From Tetraselmis striata (lineage: Eukaryota; Chlorophyta; Chlorodendrophyceae; Chlorodendrales; Chlorodendraceae), in the NCBI GenBank assembly GCA_006384855.1, contig VCJN01001513.1, positions 1-64,000 on the forward strand: a DNA stretch of 64,000 nt. The letters run 5' to 3'. The notes under the pieces are model-generated. The model was not told the DNA's origin. It was given only the letters and a program-made list of their open reading frames with translations, and did no database searches. Shown here in pieces: positions 23,077 through 34,083 of the stretch. A program made the position numbers and the translations under genes. Position 1 is the first letter of the stretch. Each line of letters opens with the position of its first letter.

Positions 23077-24998
23077 GTCCCATTCCCACGACATGAGCGT
23101 TTTTCGGACTTTCGGGGGCTCTAGCCTTGTGCCAAATGATGTAGTCACTGCCGAAAAGTTATTCACAAGTGCAATAAGTGGACGAAGCGGTCTGCTCCTT
23201 GGCGTAGGATGCGAGACTTGCATGCCGCCTAGCCCCATGACTTGGGTATCAAGGCGAGGATACGCGCGGATTCTTTGGGCAGACTTATTGTGGGCGGGTG
23301 ACTGTACAACGAGCACAAAGCCGCCTATTCTCTTAGCTATTTTATACGACGACGACGACGACTCGTCGGATTTATTTGTGTTCATTTCGCCTTATTCGTG
23401 TCAAATTTTGCTTGTTGGAGTTTCCACGTAACATTTTTATGTTTTCTTTAGTATATTTATGATGTATAGTTGTTTGATAATAATGACATATGCTTGTATG
23501 TACGTTGAAACAACACATCGTGTCATCGGAAACTAGAATTCCTTGAGTGTTAGTATATGAAGGTTGCATGCATGTTCTGCGATATACTAAACGGTTGTTC
23601 TCGTGGGTATTAACTAGAGGTCATATGTACAACCGTTTGCGCCTACAAGCTGCTACTACGGTCGCATGTTACCTGCAGCATGTTAATTGCTTCATTATTG
23701 TGGACAATAAACCGCACCCAACACCAGCAGCAATAACGGGCTAGCTATGTACATATACTATATAATGAATATAATATGATCATGTAAATACAAAAGTACG
23801 TATATATTATAGGTTATCATAGCTTATTATAGGTTATCATGTGTGTGGGGACTCACAGTACCTCGTACATCCCGGCATGTGACGATATGAATCCTCGGGC
23901 CGGTTCAGCCCGCCGTCCATAATTTATTAATTTCTGGCGGCGGGAATATATATCAGCAGAAATTATCGCGATGCGCCATCAAATAAGCCCAGCTGGCATC
24001 TTTTCTCTGCTGATGCCCGTATATCTATATCATATCCTCTCAATGTAATGGCGACAAACGTATTGTGCAAACACGGCCGGGCTGCCCGTAGTAGCGTATA
24101 AACTACCACAATGATATGCGCGTACTTGTTGTGGTTGACTTTGTGAAAGCCCGAATATACCATTTATATGATTATTATGCATTGCGTCTCGTCGTGGACT
24201 CTTACGCCATCGCTAATTGCTACTTCTGGGCGGAACGCGACGGCACACTGGACGGCGCGTGACGTAAAGCAAGCTAGCATCAGTAAGCACACGACGAGCG
24301 AGATGCTACAGAAGTACAATATAAACAACTGCGCGCAGCGGTCATAAAGCCGGTGATCCGTACAGCTAACAATCCTTACATGTAGCATCAGTAGTAGGCA
24401 CACATGCTACGGCTACGTAAAACCGGCACGCGCACCCGCCGTGGTAAAAAACGATTCGGGTGAGGAGTGGCATCGCCGTTTTTACCGTGTATGTTCCCGC
24501 CACCACCTGCCATAACATTTCACATATATTCATATTATTACAACTACTATTTTGTTACATATACTATGCTAATAAACATAACATACCAACGCCTGTTTGC
24601 TTGCTATACTGACAAGTGACAGATGCATGATGTAGAGTGGCATCGCCGTTTATTCCGTATATATGTCCCGCCACCACCTGCCATAACATTTCGTAAGTGT
24701 TCTGATAGGCACGTCGGCACTGTGCGCACTGCGGCTTGTTGGCTGACACCCAGTAAGCGTACGATACCCAAAAGGCGAGGAGGTCGCCGAAAGTTAAAAG
24801 ATCTGGCCTGCTGTGGGGCCGTGCTAAGTTCTTGCTCATCGAGCGGCCATGTGTGAATGAGCCACTCAATCATCATTTTTTCAGCACAGCCGTATGGCTA
24901 AAGAACAGGGCACCCTGCCGGTATACTTCCACGTCTTTGCCGACAGTGCGGCACAACGTGACCCCGTACCCGTACGGCGGTTCCGGTTGCAACGGCAC
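23077..24998. other. AT-richer spacer downstream of NAF1
   Basis: Carries a (GAC)n run near 23350, a duplicated ATTATAGGTTATCAT motif near 23808-23841 and the 57-base direct repeat at 24460-24697. No supported gene. Confidence 0.55.
24463..24697. repeat. Direct repeat of about 57 bases
   Basis: GAGTGGCATCGCCGTTT followed by CCCGCCACCACCTGCCATAA and CATTTC occurs at about 24463-24521 and again at about 24636-24693, about 174 bases apart, with few differences. Function unknown; it could be the ends of a small insertion or a tandem duplication. Confidence 0.7.
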
Positions 24999-27052
24999 CT
25001 ACTGGTTGTGCCGTTGGTGTTGTTGTTGTTGTTGTTGGTGGTGGTGGTACTGCTGGTGCTGAGCCATGTACATCCCCTGCTGCGCTTGCTCCTGGTTGCC
25101 GTAGCCAATACCGGGCTGCTGCTGCTGCTGCTGCTGCTGGGGCATCATCACCGGGGCCTGCGGCATCATCTGCGCGTTTTGCATCATGCCCATCGGCTGC
25201 GGCTGATACATCCCAAAGCCGGGCAGCGCCTGCCCGCCGCCGCCGTACATGCCCATCCCGCCCATGCTGCCGCCCATCTGGAACGCGCTGGGCGGATAGC
25301 CCATCTGTTGCTGCGCCATATGCGGCATGAAGGGCGGCAGGCCGCCGCCCCCATAGGGCTGCTGCCCCATCACGCCGGCCGCCCCGGCGGGGAAGCCGGC
25401 GGACCCGCTGCCGTAGGCCGCCTGCATGGGCATCATGCCGGGCGCGGGCATCATGGGGCCCGGGATCGGCGCCGGGGGCTGAGGCCCTGCGCGGAGCGGA
25501 GTAGGGCAGGGAGGGCCGTCGGGGCAAGTCAGCCGGGCCAGTCCGGCCAGCACCACTGCACGAATCAACTGTCGATGGCCTCCATTCAACTGACAAGAAC
25601 TCTCATGCTGTGAGGTAGCGACCAGACGACGACACAAAGCATTTCCCTCTTCGCCAAGGGGCAACAAGATAGCAAACCCTAGCTATATCAAGAGGGGGGG
25701 GGGGGGGGGGACTCTTTGTCCTGAATGGCAACAACGGGAAGCAACGCAAGTATGGAGTAATATCGACTTTGTCAGTGTGATAGAGGGCCGCATGGGTAGG
25801 CAGTGGGAAGGGGGGGGGGGGGGGGCACCTCTGCCCCCATGACTGGGCTGCTGCTGCTGCTGCTGCTGTGGCGGCCGGCGGGGAGCGCGGCCCCGGCCAG
25901 CCCCTCCCCCTCGGCCGCCCCCCCCGGCGCCTCCCCGCCGCCGATCGCCTGCCGCGCCACGTCCAGGTCGCTGGCAAAGCCGCCGCGGCCCCGGCCCTCG
26001 CCGCCGCCCTTGCGCTTCTTCTGCTTCAGCCCCTTCTTGTACTCCGCCTCCTTCTCGTCATCCGAAAAGTCCACCTGCTCCGTCTCCTCGTCGTCGCGGC
26101 CAGAGTTGTCGTACCCCTTCACGTACTGCGCAGGGTCGGACACAGCGGGAGGGGGGGGGGGGGGGGGGGGGAGGGGTTGGCACAGCGGGGGCGTCATGCA
26201 GGGCTCTAGTACACACGAGCGGGGGTGTGTTGGGCATGTGAGGCTATCTGCACTCCCCAAGAGGGCGCGAGCTCCCCCCCCCCCCCCCCCTCCCCCTCCC
26301 TCCCCTCGTTGTTCCCCTATCAGCGGTCAAAGTCTACACACTTATGCAGACACAATATTAATGAAAACACTGTGAACCCGATCCCGCCCCACCTGTCAGA
26401 GGCAAGATGGAAACTACATCAAAACTACAGCGAAGGTACCCGGGTACTTATGCGTTGCAACCCGAGTGGATGCGTACAGTAGGGGGTGGCGTTGGCACCC
26501 GTGCACCGTGATGGGATGGATGGCGTCATGGTATGGTATTAACCCGGGCGGATGGGCCGGAGGGTTATGCGGCATGTGGCAGTTGGTGCTGCGCGCCAGT
26601 CAGGGTGGAATGGCGGGGCTCCCCACCAGCTTCTCCGGCATGACGTGCGTGGAGTGCGTGACGGCCGCGCTGAGCTCCGCGCCGACCTTGAGGCCTGGCG
26701 GTGGCTCCGGGGACGTGCCAGCGTAGCGCAGGATGTAGAAGGGTTGCTGGGGGGGAGAGGAGGGGGGGGGGGGGGGGGGGATCAGCGGAGGAGGCAGCAT
26801 GTGGTGGGCCGGGGGTGGGCTGGTGGTAAGTTGGTGGTGGGGTGATGTCGAGGGGGTGAGGGCCGGGGGGTGAGGGCCGGGGGGGGCATGGACTGGGCGC
26901 ACCTGAACGGGACCGAAGATCTCCTCGATGCGCCCCACGGGCGTCCTGTCCGGCAGGACCAGCACCGACCTGGCCACCACAGCAGGCGATGGGTCAGCAG
27001 TGCTGCGGCGGGCCGGCGAGCAGGGGCGATGCTGCGTGCCCCGTGGGAATGA

Positions 27053-27083
<31 letters not shown>

Positions 27084-28325
27084 TTGGGAGGTCACCCTTC
27101 ATCCAGGGGCTTCGTGTCCGGCGGCGCCTGCACCACTATCTGCCCCTCTAGCATCGCAGTCACGGTCCCAGCCGGAGTTATCTGCAGGAAAGGGATGAGC
27201 CCGGCAAAGGCCAGGAAGCGGTGAGGAGAGATCGGAGATGGGAGGGAGCGCCGCAGGCTGTCATGGGCAGGGCAGGTGGTGGAGGCGTGCACTCGAGTTG
27301 GCGTAGGAGGGGAGGGGTGGGATGGGTCGTCTTGCCTCGTCGCTGTCGGAGAGCGTCAGGTCCAGTGGCTCAGGCGGTGGCAGCTCCTTCACCTCGTTCT
27401 TTGAGAACACGCCCACGCCGGCGTCCTCATCGCTGTCGCTGGCATTCAGGATGGTCTTGAGCTTCTGCTGGCCGGGAAAGGGGGGGTGGTGAATGGGGGC
27501 AACATAGACAGACGGCATGCGCTGTGGCAGGAGAGGAAGGTGGAGACAATGCCGAAGACTAGATGCCTGGTGGAAATTGTGCCGGTGGTGGCGGCAGTGG
27601 TGGCGATGGTGACAGGATGCTGCTGCTGGTGGGAGGCTTGAGGAGGGAGGGGGGAGGGGGGGGGGGGACCTGCGCGGCGGTCCTTGGGCTGTCGAGCGAC
27701 GCCTCCGATGAGTCATCAGACGTCTCAGAGCTGTCGTCCGAGTCCTCCTCCGAGTCGGTCTCTGTCTCCTTAGCTGCGTGCGGTAGGCGGCGGGCTGTGC
27801 TCAGCAGGACTGGACAATACCCAATACATAACTAAGGATGGTACTGATGACGGCTCGTCGCCCCCCCCCCCCCCCCCCCCCCTTCTGCTAGTTAAAACAT
27901 CCCGAACCACAAGAGTCACCTGCAGGCGGCGCTGCTGCCCCCTCGGCTGCAACAGTGTCCATAGCTGACGGCCCGGCCGCGGGCTCGACGACGAGAGCGG
28001 CGTCAGGTGTCGGTGCCGGAGTCGCCTCCGCCGCGACTGCTGGGCCCTCTTTCGCCTCGACCCCGCCGGGGACCGTCGTCTCCGGGACGTCCGGTGCCTG
28101 CGGAACCTCCCCCTCGCGCTCCGATGAGCTCGCGTCGCTGCTGGCGCTGGAGTCGCCGCCGTCCTCCTCGCTGCTGCTCCCCTGCTGGCTGGAGGAGCTG
28201 CTGAGCGGCTCGCCGGCCGCCAGCTGCGCCATCACGCGCATGCTCTCGGCCGCCGCCTGCGCCGCCACCTCCAGGTCGCTCATCTCCGGAAAATCGCCAC
28301 CCGCCTCGACACCAGTGTCAGCCAT
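24999..28325 (-). CDS. NAF1: H/ACA RNP assembly factor NAF1
   Basis: NAF1 loads H/ACA RNPs in the nucleus before GAR1 replaces it. Exons: 28325-27920, 27773-27670, about 27474-27336, 27181-27096, 26969-26903, 26746-26627, 26125-25829, and a last exon near 25486-24999. The N-terminus (MADTGVEAGGDFPEMSDLEV) and exon 2 are acidic and serine-rich. The Gar1/Naf1 core spans exons 3-6: KNEVKELPPPEPLDLTL, GTVTAMLEGQIVVQA, SVLVLPDRTPVGRIEEIFGP and QPFYILRYAGT. Exon 7 has the plant-type block YVKGYDNSGRDDEE then VDFSDDEKEAEYKK, and the tail is Met/Gln/Pro-rich (MMPQQQQQQQQPGIGY) with a TAG at 24999. Intron 3 has a GC donor (GAG|GCAAGA at 27335). The phase into the last exon is unresolved. Assignment is strong; exact tail is not. 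Confidence 0.9.
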
Positions 28326-28502
28326 TTCCTCGACTCTGCTCCGTCGTCTGCTGCTGTCGTAGCCGGGGGGGGCACAGCTGTCGAGCAGCCTGGTCGGTGT
28401 AGGGAAGCTGCTATAGGGGTTGCGAGGGTTCCGCAGTGAGTCATGTCGCAAACAGGTACGACCGGTACCGGCACTCTGCTACTTGGCGGCCGCCGACGTT
28501 GA

Positions 28503-28537
28503 ACTTTTTGGTTACAGGGAGAGCGTCCGGAGAATGC
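28503..28537 (-). mobile_element. Very short retro-insertion, copy C
   Basis: Contains GAACTTTTTGGTTACAGGGA followed by GAGCGTCCGGAGAATGC, the same core as copies A, B and D. No clear flanking duplication is visible, so the insertion is older or its edge lies further right. Confidence 0.6.
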
Positions 28538-29049
28538 AGCAGACATACAACATAGCGAAATAATACCGAAAATTAATGATAGATAGGGTTTGATACACGG
28601 GAATGTATGCAGCGAAACCAGCGGTTCCCTTGGCTCTTTCTTGGTTCTTGGCTCCCTGTCCTCCTGCTCGACCTTGGTTTCGGACTTATGTCTCTCTTCT
28701 GCTGGCAACCTTTCATAGTTGCTGTTAGTTCGGTTGTAGTGCGCTTCTGTGAAAGCCCTGATGTAAATAACATAATATGCAGCGAAATAACGAAAGTATC
28801 ATCTGCCACTGCAAAAAAATCTGACCGTAGAGGCCTGCGCAGCAGCCGCTTTGCTGGGACCCCGCTACAATTACCCGTACTCGCTACTCCGCAAAAAATG
28901 ATACCGCCCAGCCCAGCAGGCATCGTTCTCGAGCAGGAAACCTGCATCATGTTGACGGAGTTTCCCAACAATGTTAGCTGTGACCCGTACTGGTGTGAAT
29001 TACAAAAAGGGCAGTTCCCCAGAATTAGAAAATCAACACAGCAAGCCGC

Positions 29050-32000
29050 CTAAAAGCGGCCCGCATCCCGCATAAGGCGGGATGGATGAGTGATGCGCAC
29101 ACGGTTCAGAGTCCGGGCCACGCGAGCACGTGTGTGTGTGGGTGATCCTCGGACGTGCTGTGCAGCTTCAGCAACGGGATGGGAGACGAATCTGCGCCGT
29201 CTGATGAGGCAGCGAGCACGCTCTCGAGCGGCCACCAAGCTCAGGACCCCGAGGAAATCTCTTGCGAGCAAGGCCTCCTGGTGAGCCCGGGTGATGCACC
29301 GAGTGCCCCGCGATGAGAGGGCACCCCGGTCCGCAGCCAAGCATGCGATACCACGCACTGTGCGGTGCACCCCCTTGCTCACCTCACCCACTGTGCCGAA
29401 GACCATGCCCGTGTACTCCGACATATCCAGGATGTCTCGAAGAGGACCCTTGTGTCCGGGCTCTGTGTTGTGCCACGCCGCGTCCCGCGCAGCCAACCCC
29501 CGTTGTATGTCGCCCAACAGGGAGCGCTCAAACCGATCCACAGCTGTGGCCCGGGGCACTGAAGTGTACTTGACCCCGTACCGCATAGTCTTGAACTCTA
29601 GCAGCGTGGACTTCAAGCTCCGGGGATCATAGCTCCCGGTCACGACGTTGAACGCCGGAAGGGAGAGCTCTGCGTCCGGCACTAGGTCCTTGAGTTCATC
29701 CCGGGGTACGGTGTTGCCGAGAGGCACTGCCTGCTGGAACAAGTCATCCACGTGGTGCACCTCCCGCCGTACCGCGATACCTAGGTCGTGAACACAGTGA
29801 TCGCGGAAGGCATCTGCGATAGCGTCGTGCTGTACACGCCAGTGAGCGTCTCCAGGCGCCGGGAGGTTCATGAGCGCGTCGCCGTATAGATCAACAATGA
29901 CGGGGTTGTGCTCCGTCGAGGGCAGAATAATCTGGCACCCAACCACCGGGGCCAAGCACGGGCTAGGCAGAAAGAAGTACCCGGCAGCGACCTCCCGCAG
30001 CTCATGCGGAGTCATGGCTGTCCGCGCGGTGGGGATGGCCACTGTCCACATGCCTGACGCCGCGTCGAGCTGGTTGAACAAGATCCGTTCCCTACATGTG
30101 GCAGGGAGAGCGCACACCTCATTTCGAAGCCGAGAGTTGTTGGCCTGGTCTAGAAATGCCGTCAGCTCCTTTTGCGAGCCCGACGCAGCCTCCACTTCCC
30201 GCTCTATCTGGCGTGCATCTGCGTCGCCGAGATAGCCAGCAGTAGCCGCTTGGAGGCGGCCCCACGCCTCGCGCATCTCCGCGGCGTAGCTGTCCGACCC
30301 ATGAGCATCGTTGAGGAAGTGGTCATACTGGCGGGCGGAAGAATTTGCGTTGAAGCTGCCTCGGCCAAGTACGGACCCGAGCTGTGGGTCGAAGAAACCA
30401 GGGGTGGGGGTGTTGGTGCCGGAGTTCTTAGTCAGGAACCTTGGGAGGATGGCGTTCATGCAGCCGATGAAGGCGGCATCACGAACGGTAGCCATGCGGC
30501 GGATGCCAGCTCCCTTCAATCGAGTTGGGAGGTGAAGCCTGCTGCGCGCCCTGGCCACTGCATCCTCGCTCAAGGTAGCCACCTCCGCTGCCATGGGGTC
30601 GGGGTCGTGCAGAAGCTCCGCCAAGAAATCGGTGACCACCGGATTGGTGTCGGTGCCGTACGTGGAGGGATCAAAAGAGACCCCTAGCACCCGTTCGACC
30701 GCCGCGAGGATGGTGGCATCCACCGCCTCAGCAAAGGCCTCCACCTCGGACGGAAGACAATTGCGGAGCCAATACCCCGCCTTGTGTTGCATGCAATGCT
30801 TGAGCAGGGCCCATGCGTGGTGATGCAAGGCGTGGGTGTACCGACGGCTGGGCTTGGCAGACAGAAGCTTGCTCAGGCTAGCGTCCACCTCCTCTCGTAG
30901 CTCCTCCGCCTTGCCGCGCATGTACGCCTGCACATACTCTGGCGATCCGAGCGGCACGTTGAGGACCGCGATGCCGTGATGGCCATCTAGCTCTGGCCAC
31001 TCGATGTCGGCCGGAGCCTCACGCCGCGCCGCCTCCATGTCTGCGCTGTACGCCTGCATCTTGTCGAAGCGCACCTCAAGCCCCACGGACGCCTTGATGG
31101 ACGTGCGGAAGGCGTGAAGAGCCGGCCAAACGTGCTCCGGAAGGCCCACCAAAATTCCATCGTCGGCGTTGAAGCGCGCCGCCCCGTCATTGACCTCCAA
31201 CGTGGTATCACACTGCTGCACCTCGGGGTGAATCGCGACGCAAAAGGAAGTCGTGGCCAAAGGTGCGCCCTGTTGCACGCCGTCCTCCGACCGCAGAGGG
31301 GCGGACCGGTCGTCCACGACCAGATACGAGTCCGTGGAGAGGGAGGCTAGGAGCGCAGGGATGACAGGGTGTAGTGGAGAGCAATCGATGTGGCGCTGGA
31401 TGATGGTGCGGCGCCATGCTTCGTTATAAGCGTTGCGAAGGTCTGTGTGGACGATGACGGCACGTGGGCCAAGCTTCTCGGCGATGAGCCGGACGCCGTG
31501 GATGAGCACAGAGTCGCCCGCGGGAAAGCCAACGCCGAGCTGAGATGGAGCGAGCACGGACACGTATGCCTCCTTCATGTTGTCAACCACTGCCCGCTCC
31601 GCTGCGCGCCGCTCCGCCTCCCCGACTGCCACAGGCCGCACGTCCGGGGCCCTCCCCTCGCCTAGCTTCTTGACAGGTGCCACGAGCCTAGCAGAGGCGA
31701 AGAGCCGGTTGAACCACCCGGGCAGGCGACCTTGGAGATACATGGAGGCAACCTCCGACATGGCGCGGACTGCCGCGGGCCCGGACGCCGGGGCGTATTC
31801 GCCCACCAAGCAGCGGAGATACTCGTTGCGCATGCCTGAGGGCCCCGCCGCCACGTGCTGCTTGAGTTGCTGGTACGGCACGCGCATGTCCACCGTCAGG
31901 GCGGCCTCGTCCACCGGAATGTCATACGCGGCGTCTGGGATCGGGTGGCTACGGGACGGGTGCTTGTCGCGCAGCTGGGCGAGGATAGCAGGATCGGACA

Positions 32001-32778
32001 AGTCGCCCATACCCTTAGAAAATAGTCGGCCCGCCGCTCGGGAGAGCTCTCCGTCCTCCACCAACGCCACAACGGTGTCCGCGGTGCCCACGAGCAGCGC
32101 CGCAAAGAGATCGGCGTCCGTCCGACGCTGGCGGGCATGTCCGGCGTAGAACGCCTCAGTGCGCGCGTCGTCCCATGAGCGCACGAGCTCGGTCATGCGC
32201 CTCTCCGCGAAAGCGCGGAAGCGCCACGCCAAGGATTGTAGCCGCCGCCGTCCGCCTCGGCTCGGGGCCCTAAGCAACAATTGCGGCAACAGGTACTTCC
32301 ATTTAAGCGCCCTATCCAACACCACGGGGTCATTGGCCTCCATCGCCGCCACCACCCGCTCATTCACGCAGCGTTGTGCCTCTGCCCATGCTTCTTGAAA
32401 GTCAATCGGCACCGCCGTCTCCATGGACATCTCCGCCGGCATGTGCACCATGTCCACGTCGGAGAGGTGGTCCACCGCGCCCCACCCCACCCCGTCGCCG
32501 GCTGGAGATGGGCGAGTAGGGGGGGGCGGATACCGAGCCCGTGAGGCCTGGCTACCGGGGTGGCCGGCCGGTGCACCCACCTCTGGCGGCGTGGGGGCAA
32601 CAACCGGGGGCGCTGCGACGCCCCGGAACGCAGCGACGGACGGCAGTGCGGGCGACGGCAGCACCGACGATTGTCCAACTCCACCGGCGCGGCGCGCCCC
32701 CCGACGGCGGTGCCGCTCGGCCAACACGGCGCGCGCCTTGGCTAGCCACGCGGCGGCGACCTCGGTGAAAGCCAACAC
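29050..32778 (-). CDS. ORF2: reverse transcriptase with C-terminal nuclease-like region
   Basis: About 1240 codons, uninterrupted. Reverse transcriptase signals: RPVAVGEAERRAAERAV (about residues 380-396), IVHTDLRNAYNEA with the first catalytic aspartate (about 443), GVQQGAPLATTSF (about 500), and ARFNADDGILVG (about 535), where NADD replaces the usual YxDD. The C-terminal part has HDAIADAFRDH, DLVPDAEL (about 1030) and STLLEFKTMRYG (Lys about 1063). The D...ExK spacing suggests a PD-(D/E)xK restriction-like endonuclease, as in site-preferring non-LTR elements. The frame is open upstream to a TAG at 32917-32919 and overlaps the end of ORF1 by about 85 bases. There is no ATG near its 5' end (first in-frame Met about residue 110; 32778 is a GTG), so it may be made by frameshifting from ORF1. 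The intact frame suggests recent activity. Confidence 0.85.
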   Translation of the reverse strand: MLAFTEVAAAWLAKARAVLAERHRRRGARRAGGVGQSSVLPSPALPSVAAFRGVAAPPVVAPTPPEVGAPAGHPGSQASRARYPPPPTRPSPAGDGVGWGAVDHLSDVDMVHMPAEMSMETAVPIDFQEAWAEAQRCVNERVVAAMEANDPVVLDRALKWKYLLPQLLLRAPSRGGRRRLQSLAWRFRAFAERRMTELVRSWDDARTEAFYAGHARQRRTDADLFAALLVGTADTVVALVEDGELSRAAGRLFSKGMGDLSDPAILAQLRDKHPSRSHPIPDAAYDIPVDEAALTVDMRVPYQQLKQHVAAGPSGMRNEYLRCLVGEYAPASGPAAVRAMSEVASMYLQGRLPGWFNRLFASARLVAPVKKLGEGRAPDVRPVAVGEAERRAAERAVVDNMKEAYVSVLAPSQLGVGFPAGDSVLIHGVRLIAEKLGPRAVIVHTDLRNAYNEAWRRTIIQRHIDCSPLHPVIPALLASLSTDSYLVVDDRSAPLRSEDGVQQGAPLATTSFCVAIHPEVQQCDTTLEVNDGAARFNADDGILVGLPEHVWPALHAFRTSIKASVGLEVRFDKMQAYSADMEAARREAPADIEWPELDGHHGIAVLNVPLGSPEYVQAYMRGKAEELREEVDASLSKLLSAKPSRRYTHALHHHAWALLKHCMQHKAGYWLRNCLPSEVEAFAEAVDATILAAVERVLGVSFDPSTYGTDTNPVVTDFLAELLHDPDPMAAEVATLSEDAVARARSRLHLPTRLKGAGIRRMATVRDAAFIGCMNAILPRFLTKNSGTNTPTPGFFDPQLGSVLGRGSFNANSSARQYDHFLNDAHGSDSYAAEMREAWGRLQAATAGYLGDADARQIEREVEAASGSQKELTAFLDQANNSRLRNEVCALPATCRERILFNQLDAASGMWTVAIPTARTAMTPHELREVAAGYFFLPSPCLAPVVGCQIILPSTEHNPVIVDLYGDALMNLPAPGDAHWRVQHDAIADAFRDHCVHDLGIAVRREVHHVDDLFQQAVPLGNTVPRDELKDLVPDAELSLPAFNVVTGSYDPRSLKSTLLEFKTMRYGVKYTSVPRATAVDRFERSLLGDIQRGLAARDAAWHNTEPGHKGPLRDILDMSEYTGMVFGTVGEVSKGVHRTVRGIACLAADRGALSSRGTRCITRAHQEALLARDFLGVLSLVAARERARCLIRRRRFVSHPVAEAAQHVRGSPTHTRARVARTLNRVRITHPSRLMRDAGRF

Positions 32779-32830
32779 ATCGGCCGGGTGGTGCCTGACG
32801 CGGGCGGGCTGGAGCGACCTGGCTGCGGCG

Positions 32831-33538
32831 TCAATCCTCGATCGGCGCCCATGCGGCGCCCGCGGCGACGCCAGCGACTGAAAGCGCGTCGGCGACTGTC
32901 CAAGCCGCTGCCGGTGCTACGCCCCGCCGCGCCGGCCCGCTGTCGTGTAGCCTGGAATGCAGGCGGGCGAGAGCATCGAGGCCGGTGAGCGCTATGCCGC
33001 GGTTGCCGCCGCGCGGCCGCGGCTGGGGCCGCTCGGAGACTTCCTGGCCGGTCGGAGCGCCATCGTGATTGCGCTGTGACGCGCCGGGCCCCGAAATACT
33101 GCTGAAAGTACTGCGGCGAGGCGACGACACAGGCGAGGCAGCGCGCGCGCCGGTCGTACCTGCCGCGCCCGTCGCGGACTCGGGACTCGACGACCGGCTC
33201 ACCGCCTGGGCGTACGTGGGAGCCGGCGGGGCGTCAGTCGCGGGCGGGCTCGGCCTTGGCTGGGTGGCGTCGGGTGCACTGCCGGTGGACGGTGTTGCCG
33301 CGGGCGACGCTCCCGCCGCACGCGATGCGCCGGGGCTGCCTGATATACTGGACGATGTACTGGGGGGCGGCGGCGACCCGGGGTCAACGGCGCGTTCTGC
33401 CGCACCATCGGCGGAAGGCGCAGACATCGCGCGGCGCCCCGCCGGATACAAGCGACCCGCCACAGCCCGGGCATAACGGTGACGTCGCGTGGGAGGGGGT
33501 TGAGGGCAGCTACGCGATCTGGGCGGCGGGTGAGGCAT
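32831..33538 (-). CDS. ORF1 of the non-LTR element, proline/serine/alanine-rich
   Basis: 235 codons from ATG 33538, beginning MPHPPPRSRSCPQPPPTRRH. Low-complexity Pro/Ser/Ala segments (PPPPSTSSSISGSPGASR) alternate with basic patches (RPQPRPRGGNRG). No zinc knuckle or RRM is seen. It sits 67 bases inside the element's 5' edge and overlaps ORF2 in another frame. By position it corresponds to the nucleic-acid-binding ORF1 of other non-LTR elements; the basic patches fit but the function is inferred. Confidence 0.6.
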   Translation of the reverse strand: MPHPPPRSRSCPQPPPTRRHRYARAVAGRLYPAGRRAMSAPSADGAAERAVDPGSPPPPSTSSSISGSPGASRAAGASPAATPSTGSAPDATQPRPSPPATDAPPAPTYAQAVSRSSSPESATGAAGTTGARAASPVSSPRRSTFSSISGPGASQRNHDGAPTGQEVSERPQPRPRGGNRGIALTGLDALARLHSRLHDSGPARRGVAPAAAWTVADALSVAGVAAGAAWAPIED

Positions 33539-33612
33539 GGCGACACACGGCCCCGCAGCGCCTCCGGGGCCGCTGGGTGGGTGGGGCCGGTGGGTAGACT
33601 CCTGGTACTGGT

Positions 33613-34036
33613 CGGTCTGCTGGTGGTTTCAAGCGGTGAAGTTACGGGTACCACTAGGTTTCAGTACGGGCTGCCCCATCGCGCGTGAGCCGTGCGTTCC
33701 CGGCTAGGGACAAGCTACTTAGAACAGCCACCACCAGCTCGCCTGCCATCTTCCAGCTCGCTGCCTTCGGGGCTTCGCGTACTTGTGCGTGCGAGGGTCG
33801 TAGAGGCTGATCGAGTCCGCACCGAGGTTCCTTTTCTTGGTAATGAGTCGTCGTGCCGCGCACATACGTTATCATCAGGTAGCGATAGACAATTCCTCGG
33901 TAGTGTGGCTTTCCCGACTCGTGCGTCCAAGGTCGCTTAGTTTCCGTTCTTGCCCTGGCTTGGCAGCTAGAATGCTTTCGGGTGGCGATGCGCACGGTAT
34001 GGAATTAGAACTGGGGCGGGTCCCCGCCGTTGTAGT

Positions 34037-34083
<47 letters not shown>

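Larger units (their letters stand above)
28995..33604 (-). mobile_element. Non-LTR retrotransposon with two overlapping ORFs
   Basis: A 4.6 kb element read on the minus strand. The direct repeat GTACTGGT occurs at 28987-28994 and 33605-33612, consistent with an 8-base target-site duplication. The flanking host sequence is itself a repeat whose uninterrupted relative is at 35780-36000. The element holds ORF1 (33538-32831) and ORF2 (to 29050), then a short 3' untranslated region of about 55 bases with no poly-A. The ORF2 stop lies in an inverted repeat, GCCGC-TTTTAG-GCGGC. An 84-base truncated relative at 50487-50570 shares the whole 3' end. No terminal repeats are present, which argues against LTR and DIRS classes. 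Confidence 0.85.
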
